A DNA stretch of 64,000 bases from assembly GCA_947500585.1 (NCBI GenBank), contig CANMSN010000016.1:1-64000 (forward strand), written 5' to 3'. The notes beneath the pieces are model-generated. The model had not been told where the DNA came from and ran no database searches. It saw only the letters and a list, made by a program, of their open reading frames with translations. Origin of the DNA: an uncultured Flavobacteriaceae bacterium (GTDB lineage: Bacteria; Bacteroidota; Bacteroidia; Flavobacteriales; Flavobacteriaceae). Both the position numbers and the translations under genes were made by a program. Shown in pieces: positions 22,901 to 30,434 of the stretch. Each line of letters starts with the position of its first letter. Position 1 is the first letter of the stretch.

Positions 22901-25106
22901 TTGCGATAATGATAAAGGCACTATCACTGCAGTAGCCAATGGCGGTTGGGGTTCTTATGAATACGAACTGACAGGAGCTGCAACTGTAGCTTATTCACCA
23001 AACGGAACATTTACAAATTTATCTGCAGGCGCATACACTGTTAATGTAAGAGATGCTGGAAATTGTATTGTTTCTGAAGCTGTGTTACTTGAAATACCAC
23101 AACCAATAAATGGTATGGTATCAGCAAGCATACCAACGTTGTCTTGTTTTGAAGATGATAATGCGACTATTACAGTTAGCTCAGTAACAGGTGGACAAGG
23201 AAGTAATTTTACATATACGCTTAATATGATTGCACCAACGGTAAGTTCATCTGGTCCACAAACGACACCAGTATTTAATAATTTAGGTGCTGGAGTTTAT
23301 AATGTGGTTGTTACTGATGGTTATAACTGTTCGTTTAATTCACCAAATGTTACAATAAACGAGCCTGCTCAAGTCGTAGCTAGTTTAGTTAAAGAAACAA
23401 CGCAAACGTGTTTAACAAACTCAACCTTAACCTTAAGTGCTAGAGGAGGAACAGGTTCATATACGTTTAGTGACACAGCATCATTTGCAACGGTTTTAGG
23501 ATCTTTCACTAATTCAGTAACGCTTTCTGTTTCACCAGGAACTTATCAATACTATGTTAGAGATGCTAACGGATGTATAGCATTTGTAACAAATGAAATA
23601 ACTATAGATCCTTTACCATCATTAACTATAAATCTAGATGTTGCCAATGCTACAATTAATTGTGCAGGAGATAACACAGGTGTTATAATAGCAACTGCTC
23701 AGGGTGGTTTAGGTAATTATGTTTATACATTACAGGATACTTCAGGAAATGATATTACGCCTGTAACACAAGACAGTCCAGGTGTTTTTACAAATTTAGT
23801 GGCTGGTAACTACCAAATACGAGTTGATAGCGGCGATTGTTTAGTGACAAGTGCTCAAATTCCTATTACTGAACCTTCAGCGCCATTAACTGCTAGCTTT
23901 GATCCAACAGGTATTACTTGTGTTGGTACTAATAATGGTCGATTAGAAATAACAGCTTCTGGTGGTACGGGAATTATTAAATACGCCATTTCACCAAGGT
24001 TAGATCAGTTTTTTGATTCACCAGTTTTTGAAGACCTTGAACCAGGAACGTATCAAGCATTGGTTCAAGATGAATTAGGATGCTTTGTTATATCAGATTT
24101 CACAATAAACGATGCAACACCAGTTGTATTAAATATTGTACCTAACTCTATTATGTTGGCACCTTGTGTTGATGATTTTGATGGCGAATTTAGTGTAAGT
24201 ATTTCTGGTGGTAATCTGCCTTATAGTGTAAGTTTAGATCATATTGATGGTGTATATACTACGGGTACTGCAACACAAACAGAGTTTGATTTTACTGGTT
24301 TAGAAGGTGGTGATCATACTGTATATGTTCGTGATAACTTAGGTTGTGAATCAGAATGGGTTATTACGTTCCCAGAATCAGTAAATATTGATGCAACACT
24401 AGATATTGCTTATTGTACAGATAATACAGATGCTACAAGTAATCTGGTAACTGTAACAGTTGATGAAACCTTGGTTGATATTACCGACTTAGATTTTGCT
24501 TTAGATGGCGGTGTTTTTAAGCTTGAGAATACGTTTATAGATCTTACTCCAGGTGATCATTTTATTACAGTAAGGCATACGAATACTTGTGAAGTGGTTA
24601 TTAATTTTGAAATTGACCAACTAGATCCTTTACAACTATCTATAGCTGATGGTAGTGCTAATGAAATTATAGCTTCTGCTACTGGTGGATCTGGAGTTTA
24701 TACCTATGAAGTACAATCTGAGTTCAGTTCTTCTAGTGAACCTTATGGAGATACTAATACGTTTGTTATTTATGAATCAGCCAATTATACGGTAACTGTT
24801 ACTGATAGTAATGGTTGTGTAGCAACGGCAACTAGATTTTTTGAATTTATTGATATCTGTATTCCTAACTATTTTGTGCCAGAAAATGAAGGATGGGGGC
24901 CAAACTGTACAAACGAATATCGAAACATCACATTCGACATATTTGATAGATACGGTCGAAAAGTTGCCAGATTAAATGTGGATGAAAAGTGGGACGGGAA
25001 ATATAATGGTAAAGAGTTACCATCTGGTGATTATTGGTATGTTGTAAAACTAAACGAACAAAAAGATAATAGAGAGTTTGTTGGGCACTTTACACTTTAC
25101 AGATAA
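16947..25106 (+). CDS. Giant SprB-repeat cell-surface adhesin with T9SS type B sorting domain (copy 2)
   Basis: 2719 residues, a shorter paralogue of the adhesin upstream. The signal peptide is MRKSTYVNSGLVVLLLLLS, ending IFA before QNYVPF. The N-terminal domain keeps IGNNILG, YIDIDSD, FSSSSADL and AGLYWGAV. A DUF11-like domain lies at about 355-500 and an Ig-like segment at about 510-590. Some 21 SprB-type repeats run from about 713 to 2625, and a type B sorting domain occupies the last 85 residues (FDRYGRKVARLNV, GKELPSGDYWYVVKL, REFVGHFTLYR). The first and last few hundred residues are very close to copy 1, while the repeat number differs about two-fold. It should be exported by T9SS and work with the PorP/SprF protein encoded 39 bp downstream. 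Whether it acts in gliding, adhesion or biofilm cannot be read from sequence. Confidence 0.93.
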   Translation: MRKSTYVNSGLVVLLLLLSIQIFAQNYVPFAPRFNQDLKGDIVLIGNNILGPDNNAFNDNTVYNHNVDMRYIDIDSDPTTFSSSSADLVIANPGCYRIIHAGLYWGAVNSGSEPITNVKLKGPSGGYNDITGTIVFDANGTSVDAGDSFPYACYADVTNIVTSLAVNLGTYTIANVSSAEGETGALTPRNGTGHSAGWSLFIVYEDPTLPGKSITSFDGFSAISVPGGNPSLDIPVSGFRTVPAPAPVRANFAFATLEGDSPILGDQLLLNGVNLSTTDRPATNFFNSSVTQLNATPVNNRNPNSTNTLGFDTGVMVVPNPGNSVIANNATSGTVRLETSGDTFFPYFYALAVDIIQPNIVLTKVVEDLSGNDIGGQSVNLGDQLNYVIGFQNNGNDNATNLIIRDILPTNIIFNYPTDIEMLPPGVTVQSYNPTTRELIFAVDNSVVEVNDPVQEIRFKVTVVTTCSLLSNACSNIISNQAFSTYNGTLNPSFTISDDPSFSSNTGCLLTPAATNFLADINCTFNEQVILCGASTILSAADGYDTYSWSRNPSGTPVIGTTQSITVTEPGMYYSANTAIAPCQSIEQEFEVITFGANVTNPVIPFADEVVVCPNDGKELPNFYLCGANDSRLIQTGITDTTSIIWERLDESSCTAVVDQDCANEDLSCAWIEEGTGSDFTIINSGQYRLTLNYTGGCFNRFYFNAFTNELMPTVTSRDIICTTPGEIVVGGVPSGYEYSIDGVNYQTSNTFPINIPNIYSVYVRQIGVTPNPCIFSVPDIQIRERDFTVSNIVTQPFCNGELGSVIVGANDARPQYFYSIYDGATLVNSVGPIVESDYTFENLSPGIYTINVSTEDGCTFTGDIEIIDPPTLTATSALTKPLTCTNGEITVYPEGGTAPYFYYVNSTTVFQTSPIIDVATAGTFNITVVDSNNCSTDTSIIVNPTPAPEFTISKTDILCADAVNSGSIDVNVSNPNGNTLEYSIDNGVTFSNSPVFNGLTAGDYEVVVQYALGSDVCTSDPQTITINIASTISGTATLTTPYTCITNGVITVSGVSGGTAPYTYSIDGINFQTGLIFNGLTNGTYNVTIRDAGGCTFLTAPITIDPLNPLTDLTFSNTPLSCPAITSDVTLTATGGTLPLQYQIILPAASATGYQSSNTFLGLSPDTYTFRVRDTNDCVYSESFTIAPLVPLTVTTVITKDLDCTASPDGIITGNISGGNAPYTYQVDFDGGGYGSSTAITGTSFSHPAPADGTYQFLITDASGCTVESGIQTINPLVAVTASNTVNNPTCNGFSDGSIRLNALTGQAPFTYSIDGGTTFVSSNVFGGLVAGSYDYVVRDSKSCEVDGTVSLSDPLIIDAAISIVSVQCLADVNIPGSLIATINSGGEAPFTYTLFDNSFTQIGPAVNTVLTTNTFSGLSFGDYYVSIVDSNGCEYRSDRQRIDTPPTFVVDAFPSSGTCATGATIDVSVTGTSSYIYSIIGQPTFTFGPTASTMHTFFGLDHGVTYQVQVEDAGGCISVEEAETPILSPIAIDPISNTNVSCYGVNSATASFTVIDYHASVTTLYYEVRDELTNTSITPAINGTLTTVGLAGAPVSTTITGLSAGNYTLFVREDDGTLCTTSRTFQVTQPIQPLISAVSAKENANCNVGAQVTVTTSGGTGPYSYAVGAPGFTPSTGDFGTSNVLNLDYAVSTTWEIVVRDANGCEVTLNETIDIDPEPIITATLNNQCTVTEGNFEIDVVLVTAGITPYTYSIDGGAFQTGTAPFTITNLASGTHTFEVQDANGCGNLVSVVIEAPIDLIPDVSALPTCNDNDGEITITGSGGSGTYTYSISPNPASISLTGNVFSGVPSGTYTVTITDATTTCFENVSVFVPAAIPVSFTTTTTPITCIGDPGTIGINITGVYNGPYNYEIFDSLGASVTTGTGNSTITNPEIVTGLTGGNYTVVVTETASPFCSTTSGIITIPSPLDPLTLIATETSNVTCDNDKGTITAVANGGWGSYEYELTGAATVAYSPNGTFTNLSAGAYTVNVRDAGNCIVSEAVLLEIPQPINGMVSASIPTLSCFEDDNATITVSSVTGGQGSNFTYTLNMIAPTVSSSGPQTTPVFNNLGAGVYNVVVTDGYNCSFNSPNVTINEPAQVVASLVKETTQTCLTNSTLTLSARGGTGSYTFSDTASFATVLGSFTNSVTLSVSPGTYQYYVRDANGCIAFVTNEITIDPLPSLTINLDVANATINCAGDNTGVIIATAQGGLGNYVYTLQDTSGNDITPVTQDSPGVFTNLVAGNYQIRVDSGDCLVTSAQIPITEPSAPLTASFDPTGITCVGTNNGRLEITASGGTGIIKYAISPRLDQFFDSPVFEDLEPGTYQALVQDELGCFVISDFTINDATPVVLNIVPNSIMLAPCVDDFDGEFSVSISGGNLPYSVSLDHIDGVYTTGTATQTEFDFTGLEGGDHTVYVRDNLGCESEWVITFPESVNIDATLDIAYCTDNTDATSNLVTVTVDETLVDITDLDFALDGGVFKLENTFIDLTPGDHFITVRHTNTCEVVINFEIDQLDPLQLSIADGSANEIIASATGGSGVYTYEVQSEFSSSSEPYGDTNTFVIYESANYTVTVTDSNGCVATATRFFEFIDICIPNYFVPENEGWGPNCTNEYRNITFDIFDRYGRKVARLNVDEKWDGKYNGKELPSGDYWYVVKLNEQKDNREFVGHFTLYR

Positions 25107-25145
25107 AAAACTAGTAGTACAACTACTAAATAGAAGATGATGCAA

Positions 25146-26108
25146 ATGCGAAAACTAATTACATATTTATTTATTCTAACTATAGCTAAAAGCTTTGGTC
25201 AGGAGTTGAATTTGCCTGTTTTTACACAGTATCTTGCGGATAATCATTTTGTAGTCTCACCAACCTTTGCAGGTATTGGCGATAATTTAAAAATAAGAGC
25301 CAATGGTTTAACACAATGGGTAGGCATTAAAGGCGCTCCGGATAACCAATCTATTTATGGTGATTTTAGAATTTCTGATCGCTCAGGTGTTGGACTTTCA
25401 TTCTATAATGATAGAAATGGTAATACGATACAATCGGGTGCTAAATTTTCATTTGCGCATCATTTAACTTTAGATTATTATACGAGACAATACTTATCTT
25501 TTGGTATTTCTTATAATATTAATAGTTTTAGAATAGACATAAATAATTTTGATAATGGTAACGGAAACCCAACTATAAATCCTTTAGTTACCGATGATAG
25601 AAGAACCACAAACCATAACTTTGATGCTGGTTTTCTTTACAGATTTAAAAATTATTATTTAAGTTTTAATGTTAACAATTTATTAGATAAAAATTTTGAT
25701 GCTAATATTAGAGAATTAGAGCCTAATTTGCTTTTAAACTATCAGATATTTACGGGCTATACCTTCAACGGTCCTAAAAAGAGTGGGTTAGAATTTGAAC
25801 CATCCATTTTTTATCAAATGTTTACAAGTGATAAGCGCTCAAGTACAGATTTAAATTTTAAAGTTAGAAAATATGATAGAAACGAAGATTATTTCTGGGG
25901 AGGCATTTCATACCGTTTTTTAAACGATCAGTTTTTAAAACCTCTTAATATTGGTCCTATGGTAGGTTTTCAAAAATCGCTCTTTTACTTTGGGTATGCC
26001 TACCAAATAACAACTAATGAGTTGTCTGCTTTTAATTCTGGTACCCACGTTGTAACTATTGGTTTAAACTTTTTGCAAGGTACTAGTAATTGCCCTTGTA
26101 CACAGTAA
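25146..26108 (+). CDS. PorP/SprF family T9SS outer-membrane protein (copy 2)
   Basis: Three in-frame ATGs occur (25137, 25140, 25146). I prefer 25146 because it matches the start of the first copy (MRKLITYLF) and gives a signal peptide ending SFG before QELNLP. The mature protein has the PorP/SprF hallmarks LPVFTQYLADNHFVVSPTFA and NLKIRANGLTQWVG and is very similar to copy 1 along its length; the clearest difference is a short, divergent Asn/Gly-rich loop around DINNFDNGNG. It forms the second adhesin/SprF pair and is the likely outer-membrane partner of the adhesin immediately upstream. Its stop lies 8 bp from the stop of the convergent YceI-like gene. Confidence 0.92.
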   Translation: MRKLITYLFILTIAKSFGQELNLPVFTQYLADNHFVVSPTFAGIGDNLKIRANGLTQWVGIKGAPDNQSIYGDFRISDRSGVGLSFYNDRNGNTIQSGAKFSFAHHLTLDYYTRQYLSFGISYNINSFRIDINNFDNGNGNPTINPLVTDDRRTTNHNFDAGFLYRFKNYYLSFNVNNLLDKNFDANIRELEPNLLLNYQIFTGYTFNGPKKSGLEFEPSIFYQMFTSDKRSSTDLNFKVRKYDRNEDYFWGGISYRFLNDQFLKPLNIGPMVGFQKSLFYFGYAYQITTNELSAFNSGTHVVTIGLNFLQGTSNCPCTQ

Positions 26109-26116
26109 AGTTCATA

Positions 26117-26716
26117 TTAATTCTTTAAACTAGAGAGTTCTTTAAATAATAATTGAAAATCTATTTCAATTATATTATTTACTTTCAAAATACCTAAAAG
26201 TTTCTTAGGAGGCTCCAAATTGAAATCAGAAATATTTAAAGCTAATGTACCTGTAACAAATAGTTTGTTTTTGTTATTTTCTATTTTCACTGGAAAGTTA
26301 TAAGATTTAAAAATTCCTGCAATTTCCATATCTAAAAGAACTTTTGAAGTTGAATCTTTTAAATTAAAATTTTGCATTTCTTTTAAATGAATAAAAATTT
26401 GTGGATAGCTATTTGTCTTTAATAAAGATTTAAAGTCTTTATTTATATTTTTATTACCACAATCAAAACAATCATTTTTTAAGATAAGTTCAGTTTCTTT
26501 AAAAACCATTTTGTCGTTCTTAATTTCAAAGCTTACAGGAATAGGCTTTTGTAATTCTGAGGTATTAAAATGACAATTGAATTTATTAATATTTGTTGTT
26601 CCTTTTATTATTAACTTACTCTCAGGTTCAATAATAATAGCGGTTTCTATCACAAAACTAATGTATGTAAAACCAGATATAAATAATATTAAAATGAATA
26701 TAAAAATTCTTTTCAT
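26117..26716 (-). CDS. YceI-like family protein (first of two)
   Basis: 199 residues with a hydrophobic N-terminus (MKRIFIFILILFISGFTYIS), either a signal peptide or a membrane anchor; no cleavage site ending in Gln is seen, unlike its neighbours. The body matches the YceI lipocalin-like pattern: IKGTTNINKFNCHF near the start, KDFKSLLKTNSYPQIFIHL in the middle and LNISDFNLEPPKKLLGILKVNNIIEIDFQL at the end. YceI proteins form a beta-barrel that can bind isoprenoid-type lipids; the ligand here is unknown. It is the last gene of a minus-strand YceI-porin-YceI set. Confidence 0.75.
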   Translation of the reverse strand: MKRIFIFILILFISGFTYISFVIETAIIIEPESKLIIKGTTNINKFNCHFNTSELQKPIPVSFEIKNDKMVFKETELILKNDCFDCGNKNINKDFKSLLKTNSYPQIFIHLKEMQNFNLKDSTSKVLLDMEIAGIFKSYNFPVKIENNKNKLFVTGTLALNISDFNLEPPKKLLGILKVNNIIEIDFQLLFKELSSLKN

Positions 26717-26810
26717 TATACTTTTTTATAAACAAATCTCTATACCATTTTAAATTTATAAGATTCATTTTTTAGGCATAGAGACTTGTATAACTCTTTT
26801 AGAATTTATT

Positions 26811-28076
26811 TTAGAAACTTATTACTGCTTCTGCCATTAAGCCATCAAATTTACCATCATCAAAAATACTAGTGTTACTATACCCATCATGTTTTTGAGA
26901 CACATATTCTAGTTTTAACAATATGTTCTTTGTCATAAACCATCCTGCGCCTAGTTGAAATCTAGATATCTCTATATCATCTCCACTGATATCTTCAGTG
27001 TCTACTTTGTTATAACGCGTACCCAAATAGAAGTTTTCTGTTTGCCCAAATCTATAAATCAGTTCTCCAGCAAATTGATTTGCAGTTCTGTCTTCAGTCT
27101 CTGTATTGGCTTTACCTGTAGCAGACTCAATAGTTCCAAAAAACTCTAAACCTTTATATTTTATAAAAGGGTTAAACATGATTGCTGTAATTTCATTGGT
27201 CAAGTTTGGGTTATAACGACCTGATCTAAAATTATCAGATGCACTAGCATCTTCGTCTTCTAAAACCAAATAATATCTAGAACCAGCTCTATCTGCATTA
27301 TATAAGTAAGATCTTCTTACAGCTCCAGTATTGTAAATAGATCCTGTTAATCTAAATCTAAAATCATCATTTAATTGCTTATCGTATCCTAATTTTGCTA
27401 GGAAAGATGCACCCCCAGTATCAGGATTATCAACAGCTTGGTTTAACTTACCGTTTGTAAAACCAACCATTCCTAAAAAGCCATTATCACATCGGTAATA
27501 CAATTCAGCACCAACCTCTGTAGTGAAACTATCCATTATTAAATTACCTACAAACGGATTATAAATAGTTTGAGAATTATCACTTCTTCTAAAATGTGCA
27601 TCACCATAATTGTTTTCCATGTGACCAATCTTAAGAGTCGCATGCTTCATGAAGTTTTCTAAAAACCCTTCACTAATAAAGTCTAATTTATCAATTTGAA
27701 AATATCCACCTTTCACATAGGGTTCTGGGTGGTGACGGGATGATAAATAGGTGCGTAAATGCATTCTAACGCCATCAGCTAAAGCGACATCTAAATCTAA
27801 ATTGGCTGTTGCTAAGTTAAAGTTTGTACTAATTTCTTTTAATGGTACAGCTCCAGAGTTTTCATGACTTAAAGCTTGTAATTGAAGTGTTGATGAACCA
27901 CCAATTCTAACTTTAACTTCATCAAAAGTAGAAATTGTGTCTTTAGGAGCTTCAAAAACGTTAATTCCATTTTTGTTTGGTTGCCTAAAATTATCTAGGT
28001 TTCTGTTTTGAGCGATTATACTCAAACTACTCAGCATTACTAATGATGCTAATGTACATTTAAAAATTGTTTTCAT
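26811..28076 (-). CDS. Outer-membrane porin-like beta-barrel protein
   Basis: 421 residues with a signal peptide (MKTIFKCTLASLVMLSSLSIIA before QNRNLD). The rest is a series of amphipathic beta strands alternating with polar loops, ending in an aromatic residue (AEAVISF), the usual outer-membrane barrel signature. Segments such as FDEVKVRIGGSSTLQLQAL, FLENFMKHATLKIGHMENNYG and YRFGQTENFYLGTRYNKV resemble Bacteroidota porin-family proteins. Substrate is not predictable. It lies 13 bp downstream of one yceI-like gene and 94 bp upstream of another, suggesting one transcription unit. Confidence 0.75.
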   Translation of the reverse strand: MKTIFKCTLASLVMLSSLSIIAQNRNLDNFRQPNKNGINVFEAPKDTISTFDEVKVRIGGSSTLQLQALSHENSGAVPLKEISTNFNLATANLDLDVALADGVRMHLRTYLSSRHHPEPYVKGGYFQIDKLDFISEGFLENFMKHATLKIGHMENNYGDAHFRRSDNSQTIYNPFVGNLIMDSFTTEVGAELYYRCDNGFLGMVGFTNGKLNQAVDNPDTGGASFLAKLGYDKQLNDDFRFRLTGSIYNTGAVRRSYLYNADRAGSRYYLVLEDEDASASDNFRSGRYNPNLTNEITAIMFNPFIKYKGLEFFGTIESATGKANTETEDRTANQFAGELIYRFGQTENFYLGTRYNKVDTEDISGDDIEISRFQLGAGWFMTKNILLKLEYVSQKHDGYSNTSIFDDGKFDGLMAEAVISF

Positions 28077-28089
28077 CTTATTAAGTTAT

Positions 28090-28677
28090 TTAATTGAATA
28101 TTGATTTGAATTTTATAGTTATTTCATTTCCAGTAGTTATTGTTCCAAATAAAGCCTTGGGAGGTTCGATATTAAAGTCGGTCATTTTTAATGTTTTTTC
28201 ACCTGTAAGAATTATTGATTTAGCTGATGATGCATCAACATCAAAATTTATTGAAATCTGTTTTTTAACTCCGGTTATAGTTAAATCTCCTAATGCTTTT
28301 ACTGAAAATTTTTTATCTACTTTTTTCGAAATATTATCTACTTTTATTATTTGAAAAGTGATATTTTCATAATCATCTGTTTTTAAAGCCTTATAAGTGT
28401 TTTTGTCCATCGCTTTTTTTCCACTCTTTAAACTTTCTGCTTTTACAGAAATATCTAATTTTTGTATATCAGATGTATTAATGTCTTTAAAAACAATTTT
28501 TCCATTTTGATTTTCTGTTGTAATGTTCCAATCGTGTAAACTAGAAGTTCCGTATACAATTAATGTAGATTCTTCATTGTTTAAATTATATTGTTGCGAA
28601 AAAGATAAGTTTGAGCAAAGTAAAAACACAGCAAAAATGCTTATTAGAGTTTTAATTTTATTGATATCTAATTTCAT
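28090..28677 (-). CDS. YceI-like family protein (second of two)
   Basis: 195 residues. A signal peptide (MKLDINKIKTLISIFAVFLL, ending SFS before QQYNLN) is followed by the YceI pattern: STLIVYGTSSLHDWNI, MDKNTYKALKTDDYENITF, GDLTITGVKKQISINFDV and the closing KMTDFNIEPPKALFGTITTG. The product should be a periplasmic or secreted lipocalin-like carrier. It is the first gene of the YceI-porin-YceI set and has a TATCTTTG element 26-33 bp upstream of its start. Confidence 0.85.
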   Translation of the reverse strand: MKLDINKIKTLISIFAVFLLCSNLSFSQQYNLNNEESTLIVYGTSSLHDWNITTENQNGKIVFKDINTSDIQKLDISVKAESLKSGKKAMDKNTYKALKTDDYENITFQIIKVDNISKKVDKKFSVKALGDLTITGVKKQISINFDVDASSAKSIILTGEKTLKMTDFNIEPPKALFGTITTGNEITIKFKSIFN

Positions 28678-28702
28678 TTCCTAGTAGTATTAGTTTATAC
28701 CA

Positions 28703-28710
28703 CAAAGATA
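28703..28710 (-). promoter_or_regulatory. -7 element for the YceI-porin cluster
   Basis: The plus strand reads CAAAGATA, which is TATCTTTG on the minus strand and a perfect match to TAnnTTTG, just upstream of the YceI-like gene. No TTG at the usual distance was found, so this is moderate evidence. Confidence 0.5.
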
Positions 28711-29082
28711 TCTTGTGTATCAATTTTAAAACATGATTTTTGTCATATACTAAATATATAGGGGTTTACCGAAGAGATATTTAGTGTATTGTTGTTTTTA
28801 GGGCAGTTTTCAGTAGATATTAATAATTTAAAATTTAGGAAATAAACTCTATATTAATTAAAATCAACTCTATTAAAGAAAAGAAAGGGGATTTATATGA
28901 TGAATATTTGGGAAAGTACAATTATGAAAATGCTAAATCAAAAACGCATTACTAACAAATAAATTAATTGTATAGAAACTAGATTAATAAGTAAAAAAAT
29001 ATCTTGATTTTGTCATTCCGAGGCAACGAGGAATCTCATTAAATATCAACAGATTCTTCACTTCGTTCTGAATGACAAAATA
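28711..29082. other. Gap between YceI-like gene and cyclotransferase gene
   Basis: Mostly AT-rich. A short open stretch on the plus strand ending at 28955 (about 36 codons, ending YENAKSKTHY) has no start codon and could be a relic or chance. The only clear structure is the palindromic element at 29011-29077. Confidence 0.4.
29011..29077. repeat. REP-like palindromic element with TGTCATTC/GAATGACA ends
   Basis: The 67-bp segment starts TGTCATTCCGAGGCAACGAG and ends CTTCGTTCTGAATGACA; the outer 8 bp are a perfect inverted repeat. Elements of this style are dispersed in many Bacteroidota genomes. It sits 5 bp past the stop of the cyclotransferase gene. Confidence 0.7.
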
Positions 29083-30123
29083 TTATAATTTTTTCTCAAT
29101 AATTTCAACTTCAAATAATTTATCCCAGCGTTTACCAGTTACAAAAACAGTTTTAGTATTTGGGTTATAAGCGATACCATTAAGTACATCTAAACCATCA
29201 TGTTTAGTTACTTTTTCTTTTAACGATGTAAAATCTATAACACCAGTAACAGCTCCATTTTCTGGATTAATAATAGCTACACCGTTTTTTTGGTAGCGAT
29301 TAGCGTAAATTTTGCCTTCAATCCATTCCATTTCATTAATACCGGTAATTTTACCTTTATTGGTAAATACTTGAATATAGTCTTCTTCAACTAAAGTTTT
29401 AGGATTTAGTAACCATATTTTTTCGGTACCATCACTCTTAAAAATAGCTTCTTCATTATTACATAAACCCCAGCCTTCTTTACTATTTCCGTATTTAAAA
29501 CTACTTAATTTGTCAAAGGTATTTACGTCGTAAACAAAGCCCGTGCCTTCTTGCCATGTTAATTGATATACTTTATTATCTAAAATGGTTAAGCCTTCAC
29601 CAAAATATTCATCAGCTAGATTAATGTTTTTAATGACTTTCCCAGTTTTATAATCTACTTTTCTAAGCTTAGACTCTTTTTTCTGTCCTGTGCTTTCATA
29701 AAGCGTATCATTAAAAAACTCAAGTCCTTGGGTGTAAGAAGTAATATCATGAGGATATTCGTTTATAATTTTATAAGTATAAATTTTTGGTGTTTCACTA
29801 TTTAATATGGTTACAGTTGTACTTACTGTTTCTTTCTCATTATTGTAATAAACAGTAGCTTCAATGGTTTGTTTCCCTAATTTAAAATTGGCTAATGTTA
29901 CAGTTTCGTCTATTATTTTACCATCAAGTGTGTAACTAACAGAATCTATGATATGGTTTTTTTTGTTTTCTAATGAAATTTTTAAAGTTTCATTATTAGA
30001 AATATTCCCTTTTTCGGCATTAGTATTAATAGAAAAATCCTTTTTTTTAGTTCCAGTATTTGACCCACAACTAGCAAGAAATCCACTTATAAATATGATT
30101 ATTAGGCATTTAAATATCTTCAT
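29083..30123 (-). CDS. Glutaminyl-peptide cyclotransferase lipoprotein
   Basis: 346 residues. The N-terminus is a lipoprotein signal with the lipobox Cys (MKIFKCLIIIFISGFLASC). A beta-rich segment of about 90 residues follows, then a beta-propeller-like domain from about residue 110: HDITSYTQGLEFFNDTLYES, EYFGEGLTILDNKVYQLTWQ, EGWGLCNNEEAIFKSDGT, INEMEWIEGKIYANRYQ, VLNGIAYNPNTKTVFVTGK. These are the hallmarks of the plant/bacterial glutamine cyclotransferase family, which converts N-terminal Gln to pyroglutamate. The protein is anchored in the envelope, where exported proteins with new N-terminal Gln appear, and several neighbours have signal peptides ending just before Gln. It appears to be a single-gene unit. 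Confidence 0.9.
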   Translation of the reverse strand: MKIFKCLIIIFISGFLASCGSNTGTKKKDFSINTNAEKGNISNNETLKISLENKKNHIIDSVSYTLDGKIIDETVTLANFKLGKQTIEATVYYNNEKETVSTTVTILNSETPKIYTYKIINEYPHDITSYTQGLEFFNDTLYESTGQKKESKLRKVDYKTGKVIKNINLADEYFGEGLTILDNKVYQLTWQEGTGFVYDVNTFDKLSSFKYGNSKEGWGLCNNEEAIFKSDGTEKIWLLNPKTLVEEDYIQVFTNKGKITGINEMEWIEGKIYANRYQKNGVAIINPENGAVTGVIDFTSLKEKVTKHDGLDVLNGIAYNPNTKTVFVTGKRWDKLFEVEIIEKKL

Positions 30124-30176
30124 TTTTATCTTAAATTTTAAGCAAGATATTTATTTAAAATCAGTTTAAAAAATCA

Positions 30177-30206
30177 TTGTGAAAATTTTAAAAGGTTGTA
30201 TCTTTG
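30177..30206 (+). promoter_or_regulatory. Promoter of the SRP RNA gene
   Basis: TTG at 30177-30179, 19 bases, then TATCTTTG at 30199-30206 (perfect TAnnTTTG). Transcription would start about 4-7 bases downstream, where the folded RNA begins. Confidence 0.8.
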
Positions 30207-30209
30207 CAG

Positions 30210-30307
30210 CCGGCAAGTCCTACACAACCAGCTCCTGTTGAATCCTCCAGGTCGGGAACGAAGCAAAGGTAAATGGTCGTAGCGGTGTGATGTAGGTAGC
30301 TTGCCTT
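30210..30307 (+). ncRNA. ffs: Signal recognition particle RNA, small bacterial (4.5S) type
   Basis: About 98 nt. The ends pair (GGCAAG at 30212-30217 with CTTGCC at 30300-30305). The apical region has the conserved SRP54-binding signature around CAGGTCGGGAACGAAGCAA (30248-30266), with a GGAA-type tetraloop and the AGCA side of the symmetric loop. A run of T directly after the closing stem forms the terminator. The short open frame on the opposite strand here is not a gene. The RNA works with Ffh to deliver nascent membrane proteins. Confidence 0.92.
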
Positions 30308-30434
30308 TTTTTGTACAATAAACTTAAATCTTGAAAGCTTTGGCGAATCAAGATTTTTTAGTTTATTGAACATTCTTATGAAGGTGGAAACCTTTTGATT
30401 ATTATCGTATTTTTAACAAATTAAATAATATGGA

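Noticed and set aside
30188-30373. 61-codon frame on the minus strand
   Set aside because: It lies across the SRP RNA gene and its promoter; no protein-like features.
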